The notes under the pieces are model-generated. The model was not told the origin of the DNA. It did no database searches and saw nothing but the letters and a program-made list of their open reading frames with translations. Both the position numbers and the translations under genes were made by a program. Positions 24,173-31,935 of a DNA stretch of 41,741 nucleotides are shown here, in pieces; the stretch's first letter is position 1, and every line of letters starts with the position of its first letter. Source of the DNA: Thalassospira xianhensis MCCC 1A02616 (GTDB taxonomy: Bacteria; Pseudomonadota; Alphaproteobacteria; Rhodospirillales; Thalassospiraceae); assembly GCF_003326475.1 (NCBI RefSeq), contig NZ_JPWA01000038.1, forward strand, positions 1 through 41,741. The letters run 5' to 3'.

Positions 24173-25057
24173 ATGACGGTTGGCACCAGCTATCAGATGA
24201 TCAACGGCCTGTCGGAAGTGATCGAACAGTACGATGCGGTGATCCTTGATCTTTGGGGCGTGGTGCATGACGGGGTGACGCCCTATCCAAGCTCCATCCC
24301 GGCGATGGAGGCGCTTAAAAAGGCCGGTGTGCCGGTTGCCCTTCTGTCGAACGCGCCGCGCCGGTCCAGCGTCGTGGTCGCACGGATGGAAGATATGGGG
24401 ATCGCGCGCGACCTTTATGGCCCGGCGGTGGCATCGGGCGAGATCGCCTATAGCCAGCTTCTCGCACGCTCCGATCCTTGGTACGCCAAGCTGGGGCGCC
24501 GGGTGATGAGTGTCGGCCCGGTGCGCGACATGTCGATGTTTGAAGGGCAGGATGTTGAAATCGTCAAGGATGTGGCCGATGCCGACTGGCTTCTGGTGAC
24601 CGGGCCGAATGACGATTATGACGCGGTATCGGTCTATGAGGATCTGCTGCATGCGGCCAAGGCGCGTGATTTGCCGATGCTGTGCCCGAACCCGGACCGC
24701 GAAGTGATCCGCGGCGGGGATCGCATCATCTGTGCCGGTGCGATTGCCGCGCGTTACGAGGTGCTTGGCGGCAATGTCCGCTGGGAAGGCAAGCCGCTGG
24801 CGAGTGCCTATGATTTCTGCCTGCAACTGTTTGACAAGGGCCCGGATGCGAAGCTTCTGGTGGTCGGCGACAGCCTTTCGACCGACGTTGCCGGATCAAA
24901 CAATGCCGGGCTTGATGTCGCCCTTGTGACCGGTGGCATCCATGCCGAGGAACTTGGTGCGTCGCGCGGGACATTGCCTGAGAAAGGCAAGCTTGATGCC
25001 CTGCTGAACGCGACCGGGCGCAGCATTACCTATGCGGTTGGGGATTTTTGTTGGTAA
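24173..25057 (+). CDS. TIGR01459-type HAD phosphatase
   Basis: A 294-residue HAD class IIA hydrolase (NagD-like subgroup). Motif I is DLWGVVHDG (~26-34), with Trp in the position usually held by Asp-x-Asp context; motif II is LLSNAPRRS (~62-70); motif III and IV lie in GKPLASAYDFCL (~210) and VVGDSLSTDVAGSNNAG (~230-246), which hold the Lys and the metal-binding Asp pair. The cap domain sits between. Substrate unknown, probably a sugar or nucleotide phosphate. The ribosome site is weak; ATG 24173 is the first in-frame choice after the repeat. It is tandem with pyrD. Confidence 0.88.
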   Translation: MTVGTSYQMINGLSEVIEQYDAVILDLWGVVHDGVTPYPSSIPAMEALKKAGVPVALLSNAPRRSSVVVARMEDMGIARDLYGPAVASGEIAYSQLLARSDPWYAKLGRRVMSVGPVRDMSMFEGQDVEIVKDVADADWLLVTGPNDDYDAVSVYEDLLHAAKARDLPMLCPNPDREVIRGGDRIICAGAIAARYEVLGGNVRWEGKPLASAYDFCLQLFDKGPDAKLLVVGDSLSTDVAGSNNAGLDVALVTGGIHAEELGASRGTLPEKGKLDALLNATGRSITYAVGDFCW

Positions 25058-25456
25058 GTTCACGGGTAATTCTGTTCGAGGTTATGTAGTGCGATGCAAA
25101 TTGTCTAAATCGGAAAAGGCTTGGGGATTGGTTGCTGTTCTCTTTTAGGGAGATTTAGCAATAGCTCATGTGGATAAAGGTGTTAGGTACATTGTTGATG
25201 ACGATTACTGTAGCCAAACATTGCCAATGAAAATGTCAAAACGAATAGGAAGATGCAAAAAGTTGAGGAAAACTACCATCAGTTTTTTTCAACTAAAGAG
25301 TGCGAAAAAAACTTCATGCGAACCGCTTCCAGTATATAGGTCCTGCTGCCAAAGCTGGACCATTGCATACCAAACCTTTGGCGGCGAGCGGATTAACGAT
25401 CATCATCTGACTTTGGCTGATAAATGGGCGGTCAGGGAATCCAGAGAGGGTTCAAC
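25058..25456. other. Left flank of the ATPase-HNH island
   Basis: 399 bases with a sharp fall in GC. A 100-residue frame (25170-25472) exists, but its composition is unlike a protein gene, it has no ribosome site, and it runs into the ATPase start. The region probably holds the promoter of the two-gene module and the island junction. Confidence 0.45.
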
Positions 25457-26737
25457 ATGCTTAAACATCTGAAGATGACCAACGTTGGCCCAGCACCAGA
25501 AATGGATCTGGTTTTGGGTAAGCGGCTGAACTTGCTGACCGGTGATAACGGCTTGGGTAAAAGCTTCCTGTTGGATATCGTTTGGTGGGCTTTGACTAGA
25601 AAATGGCCTGCAGAATTAAATAAGAAGCTAACCACCGGAAAAAAGGCACTGCCAAACTCTGATAAAGAAGCGACCATCAGTTTCTCTTTTACGAGTAAGA
25701 GTAAAGAGGAAACCTACGAAAGTAACTTCCTCAGAAAAGAGCAATCGTGGACCGGCAGACCTGGACGGCCTGCTAACCCTGGATTGGTTCTTTATGCCAT
25801 GTCGGATGGCAGTTTTGCCGTTTGGGACCCGAATAGAAACTATTGGGTTACCAAAGATAACGTCGACGTCCAGGAGCGTGTGCCTGCGTATGTTTTCAGT
25901 CAGAAAGAGGTATGGGATGGTCTTGAAGATGAGAGCGGCGGATGGCTATGTAACGGCCTAATACGTGACTGGGCGGGATGGCAAAAAGAACGCGGTACAC
26001 CCTTCAAGCAGCTCAAGCAAGTTCTTGAGGTTCTGTCCCCGTCTCAGACAGAAAAACTCGAGCCGGGCGCGCTCACCAGAATCAGTTTGGATGATGTTCG
26101 CGATATACCCACCATTCGAATGCCGTATCAACAGGAGGTACCGGTTGTCCATGTTTCATCCGGCATGAGGCGGATTATTGCACTGGCCTATTTTCTGGTT
26201 TGGGCATGGGAAGAACATAAGCAAGCGGCTAAGCAGCTTGGTGAAAAAGCCACACACCAGATTACTTTTTTGATTGATGAAATCGAATCTCATCTTCATC
26301 CAAGTTGGCAACGCAGTATTGTCCCAGCACTCCTTTCCGTCATGGAAAAGCTGACCAAAACTGCAGAGGTCCAGTTAATTACCGCGACGCATTCACCTCT
26401 GATTATGGCATCGGTGGAGCCTTTATTCGACGAAGCCCAAGATGCTTGGTTTGATATCGATTTTGAGCGAAAAAAGGTTGTGCTAAGGCGCCGTGACTTT
26501 GAAAAACATGGTGGCGTTGAAAACTGGTTGGTTAGTGACGCTTTTGATCTAAAAAGTAGCCGTCCGCTGGAGTATGAACACCTGGTGGAGAAAGCTGCCG
26601 CGCTTCTTAATAAGGACAATCCGTCTTCTAAGCAGATTAAAGAAATGAATGAAAAATTGGTCCAAGCTTTGGGCCCGCGCGATGACTTCCTTTTTCGTTG
26701 GCGTGCGATTTGCGAGAAGAAGGAGTTGCTTGAATGA
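25457..26737 (+). CDS. AAA ATPase of a two-gene Septu-like module
   Basis: A 426-residue protein from ATG 25457 (GAGAGG upstream). Walker A is GDNGLGKS (29-36). A signature-like SSGMRRIIALAYF (~235) is followed by Walker B with LIDEIESHLHP (~272-282) and a sensor-like TATHSPLIMAS (~313). This is the ABC/SMC-like AAA_21/OLD-related group used in several defence systems, including PtuA of Septu and retron-associated ATPases. It overlaps the HNH gene by four bases (ATGA), so the two are translationally coupled. It should sense or trigger, and the HNH protein act. It is AT-rich and foreign in composition. Confidence 0.85.
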   Translation: MLKHLKMTNVGPAPEMDLVLGKRLNLLTGDNGLGKSFLLDIVWWALTRKWPAELNKKLTTGKKALPNSDKEATISFSFTSKSKEETYESNFLRKEQSWTGRPGRPANPGLVLYAMSDGSFAVWDPNRNYWVTKDNVDVQERVPAYVFSQKEVWDGLEDESGGWLCNGLIRDWAGWQKERGTPFKQLKQVLEVLSPSQTEKLEPGALTRISLDDVRDIPTIRMPYQQEVPVVHVSSGMRRIIALAYFLVWAWEEHKQAAKQLGEKATHQITFLIDEIESHLHPSWQRSIVPALLSVMEKLTKTAEVQLITATHSPLIMASVEPLFDEAQDAWFDIDFERKKVVLRRRDFEKHGGVENWLVSDAFDLKSSRPLEYEHLVEKAAALLNKDNPSSKQIKEMNEKLVQALGPRDDFLFRWRAICEKKELLE

Positions 26738-27333
26738 TTCCAGTAAATCTCCAGCCTGAGCCCTGTGACTTTGATCAGATGGTTCGACAGAGGGGACACA
26801 CCTGGCTGCTCAATAATGGGATTAACGTTAACAATCCCCCTCCCAAAGCGTCAGACCTGCCAAACTATTGGTCTCACTCAAATAAGCAGCTGTGGGTGGC
26901 ATACTCCGGTGTTTGTGCCTACCTTGCCATTTATTTCGAGTGGGGTACCGGTGCCAGTTCAACGGATCATTTTATCGCTAAATCAGCTAATGCTGGCGAA
27001 GCATATGAGTGGTCCAACTACAGGCTTTCTTGCTTTGGTCCAAATCGGAACAAAAACAAGTATGACGATGTACTCGATCCAATAGGGTTAACTCCAGAAA
27101 CTTTTGTAATCAACTTTGCATCGGGCGAAATCTCCCCCAATCCGACGTTAAGTTCTGCCGAAAAAAAAGAGGCTAAGAAGACGATACGAAGGCTGAAACT
27201 CGATAGTGACAATAACAATCAAATGCGGGCGCAACACTATAATGATTACGTTTCTGGTGATTGTTCCTTGAAATTTCTCTCGCGCAAATCTCCTTTCGTG
27301 CACGCAGAAATTGTCAGACAGGGACTAGTATGA
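26734..27333 (+). CDS. HNH endonuclease partner (PtuB-like)
   Basis: A 199-residue protein. The HNH core is readable: YSGVCAYLAIYFEW (57-70), then TDHFIAKS (Asp78-His79, general-base pair), EWSNYRLSC (Asn95) and NRNK (104-107), which together make the H-N-N beta-beta-alpha metal nuclease motif. The usual second Cys of a CxxC zinc pair is a Leu here, so the zinc site may be absent or different. The N-terminal segment (PVNLQPEPCDFD) resembles HNH proteins paired with AAA ATPases, such as PtuB of Septu. It probably cuts DNA or RNA once the ATPase detects a phage cue. Confidence 0.82.
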   Translation: MIPVNLQPEPCDFDQMVRQRGHTWLLNNGINVNNPPPKASDLPNYWSHSNKQLWVAYSGVCAYLAIYFEWGTGASSTDHFIAKSANAGEAYEWSNYRLSCFGPNRNKNKYDDVLDPIGLTPETFVINFASGEISPNPTLSSAEKKEAKKTIRRLKLDSDNNNQMRAQHYNDYVSGDCSLKFLSRKSPFVHAEIVRQGLV

Positions 27334-27508
27334 GAATTCTGGATTATCTCCTGAAGACCTAAGTGATGCCGACATCTACAGTCCGGACATCTTGCCCCCC
27401 CCTGCATTCTCTGGGCAGACCGCCAATGGGAGGCGGTGATTCCAGTGTTGCAAGCCGAATTTTCGAGCTTATGGTGCGGTATAAAGCACCACCAGCCATG
27501 CGCCATGA

Positions 27509-27652
27509 CATGCTGATTTAGCCGCAGAATTGCTGAAACTTGCGGAAAATCGGGATAAGAATTATCGTGACCGCAGGGGCTGGGAAGAAACAGCCGGTGG
27601 TTTTGCATTGGCATTTCTTGAAAAATATATTAATGCGCAGAACAACTCTTAA
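27509..27652 (+). pseudogene. 3' stump of a truncated gene
   Basis: An open frame of 47 codons without start begins right after a stop at 27506 and reads DLAAELLKLAENRDKNY, then RDRRGWEETAGGFALAFLEK and YINAQNNS, with codon use like the host chromosome. It overlaps the start of the next small gene by 20 bases in another frame, as expected for an old coupled gene pair. I read it as the C-terminus of a gene whose 5' part was lost when the AT-rich ATPase-HNH island arrived. No family recognised. Confidence 0.55.
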
Positions 27653-27827
27653 AGAGCTTGGACAATCCATTGAGCGGAAGAAAGCCGAACTTGGCTATTC
27701 TGGGCAGGATTATGTTGCTCGTAATTCCGGGGAATTTCGCACCGAAAGCAAGCGCGCACTTTTGCGCAATATTGCGGCCGCGGCGGCGGAGCGTGGTGAA
27801 GAATCTGCCTTCAAGGCCAATTACTAA
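27633..27827 (+). CDS. Small basic protein, unknown
   Basis: A 64-residue helical, charged protein: RRTTLKELGQSIERKKAELG, then SGQDYVARNSGEFRTESKRALL, ending FKANY. It has no membrane span or signal. The start at 27633 overlaps the upstream stump, which would explain the missing ribosome site if the two were coupled. The terminator 24 bases downstream supports a real transcript. Family unknown; it resembles small conserved proteins I recall from other alphaproteobacteria. Confidence 0.6.
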   Translation: MRRTTLKELGQSIERKKAELGYSGQDYVARNSGEFRTESKRALLRNIAAAAAERGEESAFKANY

Positions 27828-27850
27828 TCCCTTCCACATGGATGTGATTG

Positions 27851-27884
27851 ACCCGCTTTTCTGATGAAAGGCGGGTTTGTTTTT
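27851..27884 (+). terminator. Rho-independent terminator
   Basis: Stem ACCCGCTTTT / AAAGGCGGGT (one G-T pair) with a CTGATG loop and a T-rich tail. It ends the small-gene transcript. Confidence 0.8.
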
Positions 27885-27955
27885 ATGGTCAGTGCACGGT
27901 TGAGCTGTCAAAGTTTGGTGGCAAACCGGCCATAAAGACGTGCGAGTAATGCCCT

Positions 27956-28414
27956 ATGCTCAGTGATGAAATCCGTGATTATGCCGGGCGGGCGGTTTTG
28001 TGCTGGCTGGCGAGCGTTTCCGAGGACGGGCCGTCGGTCAGTCCGAAGGAAATCTTTGCCTGTTATGGCGAGGATCGGATCATCATCGCCAATATCGCAT
28101 CCCCACAATCGGTGAAGAATATCCGCCATGACCCGCGTGTCTGCGTGAGTTTCGTTGACGTGTTTTCGCAGAAGGGCTGGCAGCTTTATGGGCGGGTCGT
28201 GCTTTTGAAAAACGGCGATGACGGCTTTGCCGAGCGGCAGGTGATCCTGCAGGGCATGGCGGGCGATGCGTTCAAGGTCGGCATGGTGATTGATGTGACA
28301 ATCGATCGGGCGCGCGAGATTATTGCGCCGAGTTATCGGTTCAGGGCCGATGTTAACGAGGCCGACATGCGGGCCGGGGCGATGGCGACTTATGGGGTGA
28401 AGCCGGTGGATTAG
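27956..28414 (+). CDS. Pyridoxamine-oxidase-like FMN-binding protein
   Basis: A 152-residue split-barrel flavin protein of the PPOX class. Matching strands are LCWLASVSEDGPSVSPKEI (~15-33), RIIIANIASPQSVKNIRHDPRVCVSF (located at ~40-65) and GWQLYGRVVLL. Such proteins bind FMN or F420 and reduce or sense small molecules, sometimes involved in stress. No second domain. The start has a weak ribosome site. A half copy of the palindromic repeat follows it, and the EamA exporter is convergent. Confidence 0.85.
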   Translation: MLSDEIRDYAGRAVLCWLASVSEDGPSVSPKEIFACYGEDRIIIANIASPQSVKNIRHDPRVCVSFVDVFSQKGWQLYGRVVLLKNGDDGFAERQVILQGMAGDAFKVGMVIDVTIDRAREIIAPSYRFRADVNEADMRAGAMATYGVKPVD

Positions 28415-28457
28415 GCCCTGCGTCCTTTGGCGGCGTTTGAGGATGCGGCACGGAGGA

Positions 28458-28486
28458 CTGGATTCCCGCGTTCGCGGGAATGACGG
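28458..28486. repeat. Half copy of the palindromic element (copy 6)
   Basis: Only the left GGATTCCCGC / GCGGGAATGAC hairpin is present, 40 bases after the FMN-binding gene. The second hairpin is missing, and the exporter stop codon lies 12 bases further. It carries the shared GAGGATGCGGCACGGAGG upstream extension. Confidence 0.85.
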
Positions 28487-28498
28487 TTTGGGGGAGCA

Positions 28499-29371
28499 TC
28501 AGCTTTCGGCCACGCGCTTTTCGCGGAAGATGATGAAGATGCCGCTTCCGGTGATGATGGCGGCACCCACAAAGGTCAGAAGATCGGGCGTTTCGCCCCA
28601 GAAGAACCAGCCAAGCCCGGTGGCCCAGACAAGGGCGGTGTAATCAAACGGGGCGACGGTTGGTGCATCAGCCACCCGGAAGGCCTGGGTGATCAGGGTC
28701 ATGCCGCTGGTGCCGACAAAGGCGATGGCGATGAAAAGCCCGATATCCTCTGCCCGGATCGGGGTCCAGAAATACCAGACGGCGCAGGCGCTGAGCAGGG
28801 TGCTGGTGAAGCTGAGGTAAAACAAAAGCGTCCACATGCTTTCGCGGGGATCCAGCAGGCGCGCGCTTAGCATCAGAAGCGCATAGGTAAAGGCCGTGGC
28901 AACCGGCAAAAGCGAGACGGGTTCAAAGGTTGCGGCACCGGGGCGCACAATCACCAGAACACCCAAAAAACCGACCATCACAGCCACCCAGCGCCGCCAG
29001 CCGACCCGCGCAATCAGCACCGATGAAATCGCGGTGATAAAAAGCGGTGCGACAAAGGCAAGGGCCGTGGCTTCGGCCAGTCCCATCAGGTGGATGCTGG
29101 TAAAGAACATGATGGTCGCGGTGATCCAGATGACGGTGCGCATGAAATGCACGCCAATACGATTGGAGCGCAGCCCCCCGAACCCGACCATCTTTATGGC
29201 GAGCAGGGCGGCAAAGGGCAGGGCAATCGAATTGCGCAGAAAGATGATCTGGATCGGTGAATAGTGATCCATCAATCCCTTGGCCAGGGCATCATTGACA
29301 CACAGCAGAGCGACACCGGCACACATCAGAATGATGCCGGTCAGGTTGTGCTGGGGCTGTTGTGCATTCAT
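28499..29371 (-). CDS. EamA/DMT-family metabolite exporter
   Basis: A 290-residue membrane protein with ten predicted spans in two EamA repeats (first ~residues 10-140, second ~150-285). Typical points are the LCVNDALAKGL entry, FLRNSIALPFA, ATALAFVAPLFITAISSVLI and GTSGMTLITQAFRVADAPTVAPFDYTALVWA region (second repeat, ~215-245). The longer open frame upstream is formed by the palindromic repeat and is rejected; ATG 29371 starts the protein proper. DMT exporters move amino acids, nucleosides or drugs. Substrate unknown. Confidence 0.88.
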   Translation of the reverse strand: MNAQQPQHNLTGIILMCAGVALLCVNDALAKGLMDHYSPIQIIFLRNSIALPFAALLAIKMVGFGGLRSNRIGVHFMRTVIWITATIMFFTSIHLMGLAEATALAFVAPLFITAISSVLIARVGWRRWVAVMVGFLGVLVIVRPGAATFEPVSLLPVATAFTYALLMLSARLLDPRESMWTLLFYLSFTSTLLSACAVWYFWTPIRAEDIGLFIAIAFVGTSGMTLITQAFRVADAPTVAPFDYTALVWATGLGWFFWGETPDLLTFVGAAIITGSGIFIIFREKRVAES

Positions 29372-29523
29372 GGTTCGTGGCGCTTTCCCTGTGTGATGGT
29401 GGGTTATCGCAATCACCATCTGTTTTCTGAGCTTTAGGGCAAAGTGCCGGTTGAGGCCAGCAAAGAAAGCGGTCGGTGGGGCTGCGGGTTCGATGGGTGG
29501 TTTTGAGGATGTGGCACGAAGGA

Positions 29524-29615
29524 CTGGATTCCCGCCTGCGCGGGAATGGCGGTTTAGGGGGGGGGGGAGGGATATGCGCAACTTTATCGTCACTCCCGCG
29601 AAAGCGGGAGTCCAT
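29524..29615. repeat. Dispersed two-hairpin palindromic element, copy 7
   Basis: Both hairpins are present; the left one has a mismatch (GGGAATGGCGG). A run of eleven G bases (29557-29567) lies between the two halves. The shared upstream extension (GGTTTTGAGGATGTGGCACG) is intact. Confidence 0.82.
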
Positions 29616-29660
29616 GGGGCCGGATGTTCTGTGGTGGGGCCCAGGCTATTTTAGACAAAC

Positions 29661-29694
29661 AAAAACGCCGCCCGATGAAGGCGGCGTTTTTTTT
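29661..29694. terminator. Bidirectional terminator after the transaminase gene
   Basis: A 12-base stem AAAAACGCCGCC / GGCGGCGTTTTT with a CGATGAA loop and T runs on both strands. Confidence 0.88.
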
Positions 29695-29719
29695 GTTTGG
29701 GACGCGAGATGCTGATTGG

Positions 29720-30574
29720 TCAGATCGCGGTGGCGCGGTTGGCTTCGATATAGATTTCGCGCAGGCGCTTGGCGATCGGGCCCGGCGTGCCATCGCCGAT
29801 TTTTTTGCCATCGACTTCGGCGACCGGGCAGACGAAGGCCGAGGCCGAGGTCGAGAAGGCTTCCTTGGCGGCATAGACTTCATCGACCGTGAACAGGCGT
29901 TCTTCGACCTTGAGCTGCAATTCTTCGGCACATTTCAGGACCGCCTTGCGCGTGATGCCATGCAGGATGTCGTTGGAAAGCTGGCGGGTGACGATGACGT
30001 TATCCTGGGTCACGATATAGGCGTTGTTTGACGAGCCTTCGGTGACATAGCCATCGAGCACCATCCACGCATCATCAGCCCCCTTGGCGGCGGCTTCGGT
30101 TTTCAGAAGCGATGCGTAAAGAAGCTGCACGGTTTTGATGTCAGACCGGCGCCAGCGGACATCCGGGTAGGTCAGGATTTTCTGGCCGCGTTCGGCGAGT
30201 GGCGATTTGATCAGGGATTTGGATTGGGTGAACAGAACGACGGTTGCCGGGGTGTCATCCTTGATCGCGAAATCACGGTCACCGGCCGACCCGCGCGAGA
30301 TTTGCAGGTAAACCAGCCCTTCGGTGATGTCGTTGCGTTTGACCAGTTCGCGGTGGATTTCAAGCAGTTCGTCGATATCGGCCTTGTAGGTGAAGCCCAG
30401 TTCCGACAGCGAACGCGCCAGACGGGTCATATGGCCGTTGAAATCGATCAGCTTGCCATCAAGCACCGAGGTGACTTCATACACGCCGTCGGCAAACAGG
30501 AAGGAACGGTCAAAGATCGAAACCTTGGCTTCATTTTCCGGCAGATAGTCGCCGTTCACATAAACAGTACGCAT
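29720..30574 (-). CDS. dat: D-amino-acid transaminase (class IV PLP enzyme)
   Basis: A 284-residue fold-type IV aminotransferase. Motifs are FDRSFLFADGVYEVT (~20-34), RSDIKTVQLL (PLP lysine, ~142), TEGSSNNAYIV (~177-187) and LHGITRK (~205), with the SASAFVCPVAEVDG end region that binds the cofactor phosphate. It interconverts D-alanine and D-glutamate with their keto acids, feeding peptidoglycan precursor pools. Distinction from branched-chain aminotransferase rests on overall pattern and length. It lies alone on the minus strand, divergent from the N-acetyltransferase. Confidence 0.87.
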   Translation of the reverse strand: MRTVYVNGDYLPENEAKVSIFDRSFLFADGVYEVTSVLDGKLIDFNGHMTRLARSLSELGFTYKADIDELLEIHRELVKRNDITEGLVYLQISRGSAGDRDFAIKDDTPATVVLFTQSKSLIKSPLAERGQKILTYPDVRWRRSDIKTVQLLYASLLKTEAAAKGADDAWMVLDGYVTEGSSNNAYIVTQDNVIVTRQLSNDILHGITRKAVLKCAEELQLKVEERLFTVDEVYAAKEAFSTSASAFVCPVAEVDGKKIGDGTPGPIAKRLREIYIEANRATAI

Positions 30575-30614
30575 GTCATCTTCCTGTCTGTTCGGGAACC
30601 GTCGAAAGGCGATG

Positions 30615-30633
30615 CCGGAAATCCGGTTTCCGG
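30615..30633. promoter_or_regulatory. Palindrome upstream of the transaminase gene
   Basis: A perfect inverted repeat CCGGAAA-TCCGG-TTTCCGG lies about 40 bases upstream of the transaminase start. It could be an operator; no regulator is linked to it. A second short palindrome (CGCATAT/ATATGCG) lies at 30769-30782. Confidence 0.35.
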
Positions 30634-30837
30634 GGATGGCCGTTCGCGCATGTTAAACCATATACCCATTTCGATAGCACAGAGCAGGCGGGTTTGTCGC
30701 GCCGCGCTTTGGTTGTTGCGTATAAAAGGTGGAAAATTGCCTTTGCGGCCTTTCGAATGCCGCAATGTCGCATATATATGCGTTCATTGGCGCGCAGAAC
30801 CGCAGAACATTCGATCAAAAAATGTTGAAATAGTCTA

Positions 30838-30868
30838 TTGACCTGAACTTAGCTTGAGGTTCTATGGT
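30838..30868 (+). promoter_or_regulatory. SoxR-type promoter of the N-acetyltransferase
   Basis: -35 TTGACC (30838-30843) and -10 TATGGT (30863-30868) are 19 bases apart, the stretched spacing used by MerR-family activators. Nested over the spacer is CCTGAACTTAGCTTGAGG (30842-30859), which differs from the SoxR consensus CCTCAAGTTAACTTGAGG at three positions. The layout equals that of the soxS promoter. Confidence 0.75.
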
Positions 30869-30934
30869 CCTGCTCCAGAACGAGAAGTCCTGATTATATC
30901 ACGCCCCAAACGGACAAGACACGGAGCCACCCCG

Positions 30935-31876
30935 ATGAATACGCATCTGCCGATGAGTGCCCCCAAATTCGATGATGCCGCAATCAATTCCAGCGTGCAG
31001 AAGGCGATTGATGCCAGCTGGGCGAAGCCCTTTAACCTGCCTGAGCCGCAGGTCGATCTTGATGCCTATTTCGCGCGGATCGGCTATGACGGCCCACGCG
31101 AGGCAACACTTGAGGTTTTGCGCGATCTGCATGCGCTGCATCCCGCCCATATCCCGTTCGAGGCGATCAATGTGCTGTGTCGCAAGGGGGTGAGCCTTAA
31201 GCCCGAGGATATCGATCGCAAGATCATTCTTGAAGGACGCGGTGGCTATTGTTTCGAGCAGAACGGGCTTTTCCGCCGTGTATTGCGCAGTCTTGGTTTT
31301 GAGGTCGAAAGCCTTGCCGGGCGGGTATTGTGGGGCTATTCCGAAGAGGATGGCCCGCGGCCGCGCTGCCATATGGCGATGCGTGTCACGCTGGATGGCG
31401 AGGCGTGGCTGGTGGATGTCGGGCTGGGCGGATGTGTGCCGACAGCACCGCTTTTGCTGGGCGTTTCGGTGCCGCAGGTTACCCCGCATGATACTTTCCG
31501 CGTGCGGGAGCGCAATGGTCGTTACCTGACCGAGCTTGAACGCGATGGCGTGTGGAAGCCGGTGCATGAGGTCGATATCGTGCCGGTCGAGGATATCGAT
31601 TACGAGGTGATGAATTTCTATGCCAGCACCCATGCCGAAAGCGGTTTTGCCAAGGTTCTGATGGTGGCGCGCAGTGCGCCGCATGCAAGGTTCACGTTGC
31701 TGAACAATCGCCTGACCATCCGGTTGCGGACGGGCGAGGAAGAGGTGCATCACCTGTCCGTTGGCGATGTCGAGCAGACATTGACCGATATTTTCGGCAT
31801 CAGCGTTGATCCGTCGTGGCGGCGTTATCTTGAAGATGTGATCGCCAGTGCCGAGGCCGTGCGCAAGCAGGGGTGA
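30935..31876 (+). CDS. Arylamine N-acetyltransferase
   Basis: A 313-residue acetyl-CoA-dependent enzyme that acetylates aromatic amines and hydrazines. The catalytic triad is visible: Cys106 in RGGYCFEQN, His146 in PRCHMAM and Asp161 in WLVDVGLGG. HIPFEAINVL and the C-terminal FTLLNNRLTIR strand match the family. The first ~35 residues are an extra segment before the conserved part, but the start has a CGGAG site. The upstream SoxR-type promoter suggests induction by redox-cycling compounds, which would fit a detoxification role. Confidence 0.92.
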   Translation: MNTHLPMSAPKFDDAAINSSVQKAIDASWAKPFNLPEPQVDLDAYFARIGYDGPREATLEVLRDLHALHPAHIPFEAINVLCRKGVSLKPEDIDRKIILEGRGGYCFEQNGLFRRVLRSLGFEVESLAGRVLWGYSEEDGPRPRCHMAMRVTLDGEAWLVDVGLGGCVPTAPLLLGVSVPQVTPHDTFRVRERNGRYLTELERDGVWKPVHEVDIVPVEDIDYEVMNFYASTHAESGFAKVLMVARSAPHARFTLLNNRLTIRLRTGEEEVHHLSVGDVEQTLTDIFGISVDPSWRRYLEDVIASAEAVRKQG

Positions 31877-31895
31877 CGCACCGAAATGAACAAAC

Positions 31896-31926
31896 GGGCC
31901 GTGGCAAAGTGCTGCGGCCCTTTTTG
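31896..31926. terminator. Terminator between N-acetyltransferase and binding-protein genes
   Basis: Stem GGGCCG / CGGCCC (31896-31901, 31915-31920) with a loop of 13 bases and a T run after. It lies between convergent stops and may serve both. Confidence 0.7.
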
Positions 31927-31935
31927 TCTGCGGGG

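Noticed and set aside
25170..25472. 100-residue frame before the ATPase
   Set aside because: Unnatural composition, no ribosome site, and overlap with the better-supported ATPase start.
29557..29567. Run of eleven G as a phase-variable switch
   Set aside because: It lies inside an intergenic repeat copy, not in a promoter or reading frame.
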